Source of the DNA: PNAI01 sp035574295
Lineage (GTDB): Bacteria > Pseudomonadota > Alphaproteobacteria > Rhizobiales > Xanthobacteraceae
Direction: 5' to 3'
NCBI GenBank assembly: GCA_035574295.1
Contig: DATLYX010000071.1
Span: forward strand, 4,462-68,461
DNA: 64,000 nt
A program made the position numbers and the translations under genes. Under the pieces are notes generated by a model that did not search any database, was not told the origin of the DNA, and was given only the letters and a program-made list of their open reading frames with translations. This document shows, one piece after another, positions 26,012 to 33,792 of the stretch. Numbering within the stretch: position 1 is the stretch's first letter; each line of letters opens with the position of its first letter.

Positions 26012-27442
26012 TTACCGGTAACACACCGCTCTCGCCGCCTCGACCACTTCGGTCACCGAAGGCAGCGCAAGCTTCTCAAGATTGGCGGCATAGGGCATCG
26101 GCACGTCCTTGCCGGTCACGCGCGTGGGCGGCGCATCGAGCCAATCGAAGGCTTCTGCGACCACGCGTGCGGCAATCTCTGCACCTACGCCGGACTGTGG
26201 CCAACCTTCCTCGACCGTGACGATGCGGTTGGTCTTCTTGACGGATTCAACGATGGTGGCGCTGTCCATGGGCCGCAGCGTGCGGAGGTCGATCACTTCC
26301 GCCTCGATCCCGAGACCCGCAAGCTCCTCCGCCGCCTTCAGGGCATAAGTCATGCCGATCGAAAACGCGACGATGGTGACATCGCGGCCCGGCCGCGCGA
26401 CCTTGGCCTTGCCGATCGGCACCACATAATCGGGAAGTTTCGGCACCGGGAAGCTGTGCCCGTAGAGGATCTCGTTCTCGAGAAAGATCACGGGATTGGG
26501 ATCGCGGATCGCCGCTTTCAGCAACCCTTTTGCGTCCGCGGCCGTATAGGGCGCAATCACTTTGAGCCCCGGAATATGCGAATACCAGGCGGAAAAATCC
26601 TGGCTGTGCTGCGCCGCCACGCGCGCCGCAGGACCGTTCGGCCCGCGGAACACGATGGGCACGCCAATTTTTCCGCCAGACATGTACAGCGTCTTCGCCG
26701 CCGAATTGATGATTTGGTCAATCGCCTGCATGGCGAAATTGAACGTCATGAATTCGACGATCGGCCGCAGTCCGACAAACGCCGCACCCACGCCGAGGCC
26801 GGCGAACCCCTGCTCGGTAATGGGCGTATCCACCACGCGCCGCGGTCCGAATTCCTGCAAAAGCCCCTGCGTGACCTTGTAGGCCCCTTGATACTCTGCG
26901 ACTTCCTCGCCGATGACGAATACGCGCTCGTCGCGCCGCATCTCCTCCGCCATGGCGTCGCGCAGCGCCTCGCGCACGGTCATCGTCACCGTTTCGGTGC
27001 CCGGCGGCACGTCCGGCTCTGCGAGCGTCGTCGGCTTGGCCGGCGCGGCAGGTGCGGCCTTCGGTTCCGCCGGCGGCCGCCGTTGCGGCTCAGCCTCAGC
27101 GGCGGGCTGGGCCGACGTCGGCCGTTTGTCGTGCGCCGACGGTGCGGCTGAACGTTGCGTGGCTGCGCCGCCGCCGTCCTTGAGCACGGATGCATCTTCT
27201 CCTTCGCTGAGGATCACTGCGATCGGCGTGTTCACCGCCACATCGGGCGTGCCTTCCGGCACCAGAATCTTGCCCAGAGTGCCCTCGTCCACGGCCTCCA
27301 CTTCCATCGTGGCCTTGTCGGTTTCGATTTCGGCAATGACGTCGCCCGCCTTCACGCGATCGCCCTCGGCCTTGAACCACTTTGCCAAGTTGCCTTTTTC
27401 CATCGTCGGCGAAAGCGCGGGCATAAGCACTTGAATTGGCAT
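26012..27442 (-). CDS. pdhB: Pyruvate dehydrogenase E1 beta with N-terminal lipoyl domain
   Basis: Beta subunit of the thiamine-diphosphate-dependent E1. The 476-residue protein is a fusion: lipoyl domain (1-80, Lys43 in ETDKATMEV), a flexible Ala/Pro/Glu-rich linker to about 145, then the transketolase-like beta domain (TVREALRDAMAEEM, GEEVAEYQGAYKVT, VVDTPITEQGFAGLGVG) and C-terminal domain. The extra lipoyl domain is characteristic of alphaproteobacterial PdhB. It nearly duplicates the PdhC lipoyl domain (PALSPTMEKGNLA in both). Confidence 0.97.
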   Translation of the reverse strand: MPIQVLMPALSPTMEKGNLAKWFKAEGDRVKAGDVIAEIETDKATMEVEAVDEGTLGKILVPEGTPDVAVNTPIAVILSEGEDASVLKDGGGAATQRSAAPSAHDKRPTSAQPAAEAEPQRRPPAEPKAAPAAPAKPTTLAEPDVPPGTETVTMTVREALRDAMAEEMRRDERVFVIGEEVAEYQGAYKVTQGLLQEFGPRRVVDTPITEQGFAGLGVGAAFVGLRPIVEFMTFNFAMQAIDQIINSAAKTLYMSGGKIGVPIVFRGPNGPAARVAAQHSQDFSAWYSHIPGLKVIAPYTAADAKGLLKAAIRDPNPVIFLENEILYGHSFPVPKLPDYVVPIGKAKVARPGRDVTIVAFSIGMTYALKAAEELAGLGIEAEVIDLRTLRPMDSATIVESVKKTNRIVTVEEGWPQSGVGAEIAARVVAEAFDWLDAPPTRVTGKDVPMPYAANLEKLALPSVTEVVEAARAVCYR

Positions 27443-27454
27443 GGAGAAGCAGCC

Positions 27455-27748
27455 CTAGCGGGAAATGCGCGACAGGTTCGTTGCCACCGAGATCGCGGCG
27501 ATGGCGATCATGATGCAGGTAATGAACGCAACCAGCGCCTTATTGACTTTCATGGCGTTCTCAGCCGCACCCCCTGACAGTCGCTTCAGGACGAACGGCC
27601 AGGCGACGACGGCATACCAACGCAACCGGCCCGCCCGTGCGCCGGAGATGGATTGCAGCGTGCGCAGGTAATAGACCATGCCGGCGATCCAGCTTGCGGC
27701 CGCGCCGACCAACGCAAGCACCGCAACGAAGGTTGCCACCGCACCCAT
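27455..27748 (-). CDS. Small membrane protein between pdhA and pdhB, unknown function
   Basis: A 97-residue protein with hydrophobic segments at about 3-27 (VATFVAVLALVGAAASWIAGM) and 72-92 (ALVAFITCIMIAIAAISVA), and a moderately hydrophobic, basic stretch between them (RWYAVVAWPFVLKRL). ATG at 27748 sits one base from the pdhA stop and the gene ends 12 bases before pdhB, so it is part of the operon. I recognise no family. Why a membrane protein is embedded among soluble PDH subunits is unexplained; membrane tethering of the complex is one idea. Confidence 0.62.
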   Translation of the reverse strand: MGAVATFVAVLALVGAAASWIAGMVYYLRTLQSISGARAGRLRWYAVVAWPFVLKRLSGGAAENAMKVNKALVAFITCIMIAIAAISVATNLSRISR

Positions 27749-27749
27749 A

Positions 27750-28796
27750 TCAGCGCACCGCCTCCGCGTACACATCGGTGTAAAGCTCGGACGGATCCGG
27801 CTCCGGATCATGGATCGCGAACTCGGCGGCCTCGTTGACGATGCTTCGCAACTCGGCTTCGATCTTTTTCAACTGCTCTTCGCTCGCCCATTTCATGGCC
27901 AAGATCCGCTTGCGCGACTGTTCGATGGGGTCGTGCTCGGTGCGGACTTTCTCCACCTCCTCGCGCGTCCGGTACTTTGCCGGATCCGACATGGAATGTC
28001 CGCGGTACCGGTAGGTGAGCATCTCCAGGATGATCGGCCCCCGACCCTCGCTGCACCATTTGACGGCGCGTTCGCCGGCGGCCTTCACCGCGCGCACGTC
28101 CATTCCGTCCACCTGCTCGCCCGGAATGTCGAACGAGGCGCCGCGCTGCGAGAGATTGGTGGTGGCCGAGGCGCGCGCCAGCGACGTGCCCATGCCGTAT
28201 TGGTTGTTCTCGATCACGTAGACGACCGGAAGCTTCCACAGCTTGGCCATGTTGAAGGACTCATAGACCTGCCCCTGATTGGCCGCCCCGTCGCCGAAAT
28301 AGGTGAACGAGATATTGTTGTTGCCGCGGTACTTGTTGGCGAAGGCAAGCCCCGTGCCGAGCGGCACCATGGCGCCGACGATACCGTGCCCGCCATAGAA
28401 ATTTTTCTCGATTGAGAACATGTGCATCGAGCCGCCCTTGCCCTTGGAATAGCCGTGGGCGCGGCCGGTGAGCTCCGCCATGACGAACTTTGGATCCATG
28501 CCGCAAGCCAGCATGTGGCCGTGGTCGCGATATCCGGTGATCACCTGGTCGTTCGGCCGACGGATCATTTCCATGCCGACCACCACGGCTTCCTGGCCGA
28601 TGTAGAGGTGGCAGAAGCCGCCGATGAGGCCCATGCCGTACATCTGGCCCGCCTTCTCCTCGAACCGCCGGATCAGAAGCATTTCGCGATAGGCGAACAG
28701 CTCCTGCTCCTTGCTCAAGGACGGAACCTGTGCGGCCACGGTTCCTTCTCGGGTTGGGGGGCGTGCGGCCTTCGGTGCCTGTTCTTTGGCAACCAT
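27750..28796 (-). CDS. pdhA: Pyruvate dehydrogenase E1 alpha
   Basis: Alpha subunit of E1, decarboxylating pyruvate with thiamine diphosphate. The 348-residue protein contains the ThDP-binding GDG...NN motif (GDGAANQGQVYESFNMAKLW through ENN), the phosphorylation-loop-like region YRYRGHSMSDPAKYRT, and HLYIGQEAVVVG early on. A strong GGAG site 6 bases before ATG 28796 suits the first gene of the pdh operon. The 171 bases upstream hold the leader; I did not find a convincing promoter there. Confidence 0.97.
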   Translation of the reverse strand: MVAKEQAPKAARPPTREGTVAAQVPSLSKEQELFAYREMLLIRRFEEKAGQMYGMGLIGGFCHLYIGQEAVVVGMEMIRRPNDQVITGYRDHGHMLACGMDPKFVMAELTGRAHGYSKGKGGSMHMFSIEKNFYGGHGIVGAMVPLGTGLAFANKYRGNNNISFTYFGDGAANQGQVYESFNMAKLWKLPVVYVIENNQYGMGTSLARASATTNLSQRGASFDIPGEQVDGMDVRAVKAAGERAVKWCSEGRGPIILEMLTYRYRGHSMSDPAKYRTREEVEKVRTEHDPIEQSRKRILAMKWASEEQLKKIEAELRSIVNEAAEFAIHDPEPDPSELYTDVYAEAVR

Positions 28797-28967
28797 GGTT
28801 CTCCTCGGACGGAAAGCGGCGGGTCGACGCCGAAAAGCTCAATAGCGGAAAACGCTTGTGAGCGGAAGCAGACGCGCCGGCGCACTCACACATCTATGAT
28901 GCGACATAAGCGCTTGCATTGACACGTAAAAATCAACATCCGGAAGCGCAAGGGTGTCGCACCCGGG

Positions 28968-29285
28968 TCAGGGGCGCCGCAGCATCAGCGTAATTTCATG
29001 CGGATCGAGGTAATTGTTAACGGCGCGCGCACGTTCATCCAGCATGTCCGGATCGATGCTCTCCGACTTCAACAGTTCGACCCGCTGCTGCCAGTACGCG
29101 CGTTCCGCTTTGAGCCGTTCGAGCTCGCGCGAGAGTTCGGCAAATTCCTGGTCGAGGTCCTGCTGCGCCCGCAGGCCGCGGTTGCCGGTATAGGCGTTGA
29201 CGGCAAAATAGCCGATCAGAAGGAAGGCTCCGGCGTAGAGCCCGACTGCGGTGAGAAACGTATGCAGCCGCCGGCGAGAGACCAT
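28968..29285 (-). CDS. ftsB: FtsB/DivIC-like septum formation initiator
   Basis: Divisome protein that bridges FtsL and FtsQ and activates septal peptidoglycan synthesis. The 105-residue bitopic protein has a short cytoplasmic N-terminus, one membrane helix (about 11-33), then a coiled coil with regular heptads (QQDLDQEFAELSRELERLKAER in parts, 42-75). The conserved end SIDPDMLDERAR is typical of alphaproteobacterial members. It follows eno, as is common. A full CtrA-type box lies 25 bases before its ATG, suggesting cell-cycle-timed expression. Confidence 0.9.
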   Translation of the reverse strand: MVSRRRLHTFLTAVGLYAGAFLLIGYFAVNAYTGNRGLRAQQDLDQEFAELSRELERLKAERAYWQQRVELLKSESIDPDMLDERARAVNNYLDPHEITLMLRRP

Positions 29286-29309
29286 CGCAGGACCATGCGG
29301 TTTGTCGGG

Positions 29310-29324
29310 TTAACGCGCCTTTAA
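29310..29324. promoter_or_regulatory. Full CtrA-type box TTAA-N7-TTAA before ftsB
   Basis: TTAA-CGCGCCT-TTAA matches the consensus for CtrA, the alphaproteobacterial cell-cycle master regulator. It lies in the 53-base gap between eno and ftsB, 25 bases upstream of the ftsB start codon. AT-only half-sites are rare in such GC-rich DNA, so chance is less likely here than in average sequence. Confidence 0.5.
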
Positions 29325-29338
29325 TGCGGCGTTGAATT

Positions 29339-30622
29339 TCAAGCCAGCGCCCGCAACACGGCGCGCCCGGCGTATCTTGCCTGCGTGCCGAGATCTTCTT
29401 CGATACGCAGGAGCTGGTTGTATTTGGCCGTGCGGTCGGAGCGCGATAGCGAGCCGGTTTTGATCTGCCCGCAATTGGTGGCCACGGCGAGATCGGCGAT
29501 GGTGGCATCCTCGGTCTCGCCGGATCGATGCGACATCACCGCCGTGTAGCCCGCTTTGTGGGCCATTTCCACTGCCGCCAGCGTTTCGGTCAGCGTGCCG
29601 ATCTGATTGACTTTGATGAGGATGGAATTCGCCACGCCTCTCTTGATGCCTTCGTTCAGGCGGTTGACATTGGTCACGAACAGATCATCGCCCACGAGTT
29701 GGCATTTTTTCCCGAGCAGCTCGGTCAGCATTTGCCACCCTTCCCAGTCGTCCTCCGCCATGCCGTCCTCGATCGACACGATCGGATAGCGAGAAACAAG
29801 GCCGGCGAGATACTCCGCTTGCTCCTTGCTCGAGCGGTCTTTTCCTTCTCCCTGGTAATGATAAACGCCGTTCTTGAAAAATTCGCTTGCCGCGCAGTCC
29901 AGCGCCAGCACCGCATCCTTGCCGAGCGCATAACCGGCTTTGCTGATGGCATCGACGACGACATCGAGCGCCGCGTCGGCCGAGGCCAGATTGGGCGCGA
30001 AACCGCCCTCATCGCCCACATTGGTGCTGTGGCCCGCCGCCTTGAGCGAGGCACGCAGCGTGTGAAAAATCTCCGCGCCCATGCGCAGCGCTTCCGCAAG
30101 CGTCGGCGAGCCGATCGGCATCACCATGAACTCCTGGAAGTCGATCGGGTTATCTGCATGGACGCCGCCATTGACGATGTTCATCATCGGCACCGGCAGA
30201 ACCCGCGCCGAGGTGCCGCCGACATATCGATATAGCGGCATGCGATTGGCGTTCGCCGCAGCCTTGGCCACTGCAAGCGATACCCCGAGAATGGCATTGG
30301 CCCCGAGGCGGCCTTTGTTTGACGTGCCGTCGAGCGCAATCAACGTTTCGTCGATTTTGGCCTGCGCCTCCGCTTCCAGCCCGGCGATCGCGTCGAAAAT
30401 CTCCCCCTCGATCGCCTCCACGGCCTTGCGCACGCCCCTTCCGAGGTAGCGTCGTCGGTCGCCGTCGCGGAGTTCGAGGGCCTCGTGCGCGCCTGTGGAT
30501 GCCCCTGAGGGCACCGCGGCGCGGCCTCGCGAGCCGTCGGCCAAGAGCACCTCGACCTCGACCGTGGGGTTGCCGCGGCTGTCAAGAATTTCACGTCCGA
30601 TGATGTCGATGATGGCGGTCAT
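29339..30622 (-). CDS. eno: Enolase
   Basis: Glycolytic enzyme interconverting 2-phosphoglycerate and phosphoenolpyruvate; also an RNA degradosome component in some bacteria. The 427-residue length is standard. Motifs: opening IIDIIGREILDSRGNPT, SGASTGAHEA loop, GDEGGFAPN with the catalytic Glu, SIEDGMAEDDW metal ligands, catalytic Lys in ILIKVNQIGT, and the SHRSGETED signature. ATG 30622 gives the family N-terminus; the frame happens to stay open far upstream but that part is antisense to other genes. Confidence 0.98.
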   Translation of the reverse strand: MTAIIDIIGREILDSRGNPTVEVEVLLADGSRGRAAVPSGASTGAHEALELRDGDRRRYLGRGVRKAVEAIEGEIFDAIAGLEAEAQAKIDETLIALDGTSNKGRLGANAILGVSLAVAKAAANANRMPLYRYVGGTSARVLPVPMMNIVNGGVHADNPIDFQEFMVMPIGSPTLAEALRMGAEIFHTLRASLKAAGHSTNVGDEGGFAPNLASADAALDVVVDAISKAGYALGKDAVLALDCAASEFFKNGVYHYQGEGKDRSSKEQAEYLAGLVSRYPIVSIEDGMAEDDWEGWQMLTELLGKKCQLVGDDLFVTNVNRLNEGIKRGVANSILIKVNQIGTLTETLAAVEMAHKAGYTAVMSHRSGETEDATIADLAVATNCGQIKTGSLSRSDRTAKYNQLLRIEEDLGTQARYAGRAVLRALA

Positions 30623-30790
30623 GGATCTGGCTTTCAGCGATGCCTCATATACTGCCTGCCGCAAGTCGCAAAGGGGCAGTCTTGCAACAGCGTGAATGAA
30701 GCCGATTTCGCGGTGTTCCAACCTGCGGGGATGTGCGCCAATTTCGCCATCGTTGTCCTGAATGCTGACTTTATAGATCTGGAGGGGACC

Positions 30791-31792
30791 ATGGACCGCC
30801 GCCGATTTTGTCTCACCGCAAGCGCCGCCGCCGGCGCATTCGCCGCCCCTGCCCTGCTTCGCGGCGCCGCCCGCGCGAGCGAAGGCGCATTCCGTGTGCG
30901 CTATTTCCCCGTTGCCGCCGGAATGCGTTCGCGCGACGTCACCGCCGCCCCGGACGGCGCGATCTGGTTCTGCGGACAGCAAAACGGCATGATGGGCCGT
31001 CTCGATCCGCGCGACGGCTCCTACAAGCTGGTGAGCCTTGGCAGCGGCGCTGCGCCGCACGGTGTGGTGCTCGGGCCCGACAACGCGCTGTGGATCACCG
31101 AAGGCGGCCAGAACGCCATCGCCCGCCTCGACCTGAAGGATCACACGGTCCGGTTGTTCAAGCTTCCCGCCTCCCAAGGATACGCCAATCTCAACACCGG
31201 CGTATTCGACAAGCGCGGCATCTACTGGTTCACCGGCCAGACCGGAATCTACGGCCGCCTCGATCCCAAGACCGGGGACATGGCCGTTTTCGAGGCGCCG
31301 CGCGGCCGCGGACCCTATGGCATCACCTGCACGCCGGCCGGAGATGTCTGGTACGCTTCGCTCGCCGGCAACTTCATCGGCAAGATCGACCTTGCCACCG
31401 GCAGGACCATGATCGTCGAACCGCCGACCAAGAACCAGGGCGCCCGCCGCGTGTGGTCGGACTCCAAGGGCAGGCTCTGGGTCAGCGAGTGGAACAGCGG
31501 CAACGTCTCCATGCACGATCCCGCGAACGGATCGTGGCGCACCTGGAAGCTGCCCGGCGAGCGGCCGCGCTGCTACTCGGTCTATGTGGACGAGAAGGAT
31601 ATCGTCTGGCTCACCGACTTTGCGGCCAATGCGATCGTGCGCTTCGACCCGGCGACCGAAAAATTCACCTCGTTTCCGAGCAACATGCCGAACGCCAATG
31701 TCCGCCAGATGGACGGTCGCCCGGGCGAAGCCTGGGGCGGGGAATCCGGCACCAATCGCCTCGTCGTGGTCGAGACCCTTCCACCGGCATGA
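30791..31792 (+). CDS. Tat-exported beta-propeller (Vgb/SMP-30-like)
   Basis: A 333-residue exported protein with a twin-arginine signal (DRRRFCLTASAAAGAFA, cleavage near 33) followed by repeated propeller blades. Each blade carries a GxxW or LW(I/V) strand: DGAIWFCGQQ, DNALWITEGG, RGIYWFTGQ, AGDVWYASLA, KGRLWVSEWN, KDIVWLTDFA. This layout resembles streptogramin B lyase (Vgb) and SMP-30/gluconolactonase proteins, but the expected Vgb catalytic histidines are not evident (GARRVWSD replaces a His-bearing segment), so antibiotic-lyase activity is unlikely. A strong GGAGGGG site precedes ATG 30791. It overlaps the cytochrome gene (ATGA), suggesting a periplasmic redox pair. Confidence 0.82.
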   Translation: MDRRRFCLTASAAAGAFAAPALLRGAARASEGAFRVRYFPVAAGMRSRDVTAAPDGAIWFCGQQNGMMGRLDPRDGSYKLVSLGSGAAPHGVVLGPDNALWITEGGQNAIARLDLKDHTVRLFKLPASQGYANLNTGVFDKRGIYWFTGQTGIYGRLDPKTGDMAVFEAPRGRGPYGITCTPAGDVWYASLAGNFIGKIDLATGRTMIVEPPTKNQGARRVWSDSKGRLWVSEWNSGNVSMHDPANGSWRTWKLPGERPRCYSVYVDEKDIVWLTDFAANAIVRFDPATEKFTSFPSNMPNANVRQMDGRPGEAWGGESGTNRLVVVETLPPA

Positions 31793-32190
31793 GCGGCGCC
31801 GGCGCGCGCAGGTTTCTATTCGGCGCAGGGGCTCTGTGGGCCACGGCTGTCCTTGATGGCGCGCCCGCATCGGCCGACGACCTCGGACAGCGGCTGTTCG
31901 AACCGAGCCGCGCCTGTCACGCGCTCGACCCCGCGTCGCCGCCCATGGCCGGTCCCAACCTCTTTGGCCTGATCGAACGCGGCGTGGCCGGAGACCCGAA
32001 CTTCGACTATTCGCCTGTTCTCCGGGCCGCGCGCGCCTCGGGCCTCGTGTGGAACCGACGGCTGCTCGATCAATTCTTGCGTGATCCTGAGGCGATGTTT
32101 CCGGGCATGTGGATGACCTCGCGGCCCATGCCGGACACCGCCGAACGCCGGGCGCTTGCCGACTTCCTCGCCGACCCGAAATCGCGTTAG
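31789..32190 (+). CDS. Small c-type cytochrome-like protein with altered heme motif
   Basis: A 133-residue exported protein (Tat-like RRFLFGAGALWATAVLDGAPASA) with a class I monoheme cytochrome c layout: heme region near the start, PPMAGPNLFGLIERGVAG, FDYSPVLRAARASGLVW, LDQFLRDPEAMFPGMWM and a terminal helix ERRALADFLAD. The heme motif reads SRACH (Ser40, Cys43, His44) instead of CxxCH; one base change (TGC to AGC) would account for it. A likely Met ligand lies in the FPGMWMTSRPM segment. It is coupled to the propeller gene. Heme may be held by a single thioether, non-covalently, or not at all. Confidence 0.8.
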   Translation: MSGAGARRFLFGAGALWATAVLDGAPASADDLGQRLFEPSRACHALDPASPPMAGPNLFGLIERGVAGDPNFDYSPVLRAARASGLVWNRRLLDQFLRDPEAMFPGMWMTSRPMPDTAERRALADFLADPKSR

Positions 32191-32199
32191 AGAGGCGGC

Positions 32200-32661
32200 A
32201 TGCGCACCCCAAAGCCAAAAGTCCGGCTGCTCGGCCGCCCGAGCCCTATCCCCGCATCGCCGGATAAGGCGGTGCTGGACCGCGTTCCCAATCCCCACCG
32301 CGACACCGACTACCTCGCCCGTTTCACCGCGCCCGAATTCACCACCCTGTGCCCGATCACGGGCCAGCCCGATTTCGCGCATCTTGTGATCGACTACGTG
32401 CCCGGCCGCTGGCTGCTGGAGTCGAAGTCGCTCAAACTGTACCTTGGCAGCTTCCGCAACGTCGGAGGCTTTCACGAGGACTGCACGGTGGCCATCGGCA
32501 AGCGGATCTATGGCTTGCTGAAACCCAAATGGCTGCGCATCGGAGGCTACTGGTATCCCCGCGGCGGCATCCCCATTGATGTGTTTTGGCAAGCCGGCCG
32601 CCTGCCGCGCGGCGTCTGGGTGCCGGAGCAGGGTGTCGCTCCCTACCGCGGCCGGGGTTAG
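32200..32661 (+). CDS. queF: NADPH-dependent 7-cyano-7-deazaguanine reductase QueF
   Basis: Reduces preQ0 to preQ1 in queuosine biosynthesis, the only known biological nitrile reduction. The 153-residue form is the short, unimodular type. The nucleophile Cys51 lies in TTLCPITGQPD, the NADPH motif is ESKSLKLYLGSFRN, and the substrate-binding Glu and His are in GGFHED (residues 89-94). AGAGGCGGC precedes the ATG as ribosome-binding site. It follows the cytochrome gene after 9 bases, possibly in the same transcript, and converges on the MFS gene. Confidence 0.96.
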   Translation: MRTPKPKVRLLGRPSPIPASPDKAVLDRVPNPHRDTDYLARFTAPEFTTLCPITGQPDFAHLVIDYVPGRWLLESKSLKLYLGSFRNVGGFHEDCTVAIGKRIYGLLKPKWLRIGGYWYPRGGIPIDVFWQAGRLPRGVWVPEQGVAPYRGRG

Positions 32662-32697
32662 CGCATATCTCGTGGGAGCCGGTATTCCGCAACGGAC

Positions 32698-33792
32698 CTA
32701 CGCCACTGGATTGCGAGGTCGGCGGCCGGCCGGCAGCAATCGCGCGCACATTGCGCCCACACCCAGCAATACCAGCACCCCTGCAAACAGCGTTGCGTCC
32801 GGATAGCCGTGGCTGAAGCCGACCCCGTACACGATCGGCCCCACGGCCTGCCCGAGATAGAAGCTCGACGAATGCAGGGATGCCGCTGCGCCGCGCGCAG
32901 TATGCGAAAGATCGGTGACATGGAGCTGGATGCAGCCGTGCAATAGATAGAACCCCAGCCCGAACCCGAGAAAGATCGCCACCTGCGCCTGCCAGGGAAA
33001 ATGCATCGCAATGAGCGCCAGCGCCGCGGCTGCGATGCTGCCGCCCCCCAGCATCAGGTAGCGTTCTGCCACGCGGCCGATCACGTAGGGCACTGTGAGC
33101 GAATAGACCACGCCGCCGATGGCAAAGCAGGCGATGAGCAGGCCGGCGATCGACGCTCGCGTCTCGCCGATGCCGAGCAAAAGCAGCCCCACGAACGGAA
33201 ACAGCCCGTGAATGAACACCGCCTCGAGAAACACCGCCGAGAAGCACACCTTGGCCCGCGGGTCGGCGAAGATGCTGCGGAAGTTGGCGACCACCGCAGC
33301 GAGGTTGAATCGCTGCGGGGGCGGCATTTCGCGGCGCCGCATGGCCAGGAAAGCGACGACCGCTGCCCCGAGCGCGAACAGCCCGAGGACCAAAAACACC
33401 CCGCGCCAACCGAACATATCGCCGATCACGCCGGCGATCGAGGCGCCGAGCACATTGGCCGTGAGCGCCACCCCGAGCAACCGCGCGATTGCCACCTGCC
33501 GCTTCTCGATCGGCACGAGATCGCCAATCAGCGCCATGGCGACCGGGAACACACCGCCGGCCACGAGCCCCGCCACGACGCGCATGGCCACCAGCAATGT
33601 AAAACTGTCGGCGAAGGCGCACACCAGTGACGAAATCGCCACCACGAACGCGCAGGCGTTCATGACCCGGGTCTTGCCTAAAAAATCGCCGCTCACGCCG
33701 AGCACCGGCTGCACCAAAGCATAGGGAAATGTGAAGGCGGTGGAGAGCAGCGCCGCCGTCTGCATCCCGATCGCCAGATCGAGGGCAATCAT
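32698..33792 (-). CDS. MFS transporter, apparent N-terminus lacks a standard start codon
   Basis: Major facilitator superfamily transporter of the drug/arabinose efflux type. From the first ATG (33792) it encodes 364 residues with about 11 hydrophobic helices and the loop motif GDFLGKTRVMN between TM2 and TM3. Upstream in the same frame the reading continues to encode what looks like TM1 (IPHLLKIVGLVVFAQTLFTR, AVDPVIP), back to about 33890. No ATG, GTG or TTG exists there. Either a rare start (CTG, ATT) is used, an indel has disconnected the true start (an ATG lies in the neighbouring frame at 33956), or an 11-helix protein is made. Substrate unknown. Confidence 0.78.
   Translation of the reverse strand: MIALDLAIGMQTAALLSTAFTFPYALVQPVLGVSGDFLGKTRVMNACAFVVAISSLVCAFADSFTLLVAMRVVAGLVAGGVFPVAMALIGDLVPIEKRQVAIARLLGVALTANVLGASIAGVIGDMFGWRGVFLVLGLFALGAAVVAFLAMRRREMPPPQRFNLAAVVANFRSIFADPRAKVCFSAVFLEAVFIHGLFPFVGLLLLGIGETRASIAGLLIACFAIGGVVYSLTVPYVIGRVAERYLMLGGGSIAAAALALIAMHFPWQAQVAIFLGFGLGFYLLHGCIQLHVTDLSHTARGAAASLHSSSFYLGQAVGPIVYGVGFSHGYPDATLFAGVLVLLGVGAMCARLLPAGRRPRNPVA

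Noticed and set aside
28797..28967. pdhA promoter
   Set aside because: Several partial -10 and -35 matches are present, but none has a convincing pair at 16-18 bp, so none was annotated.
30791..31792. Streptogramin B lyase (antibiotic resistance) call for the propeller
   Set aside because: The fold is similar but the catalytic histidine positions are not apparent, so a resistance function is not supported.
29339..32218. A 959-codon minus-strand frame extending enolase far upstream
   Set aside because: Only the last 427 codons are enolase. The rest is antisense to the propeller and cytochrome genes, lacks family similarity, and is explained by high GC keeping opposite frames open.
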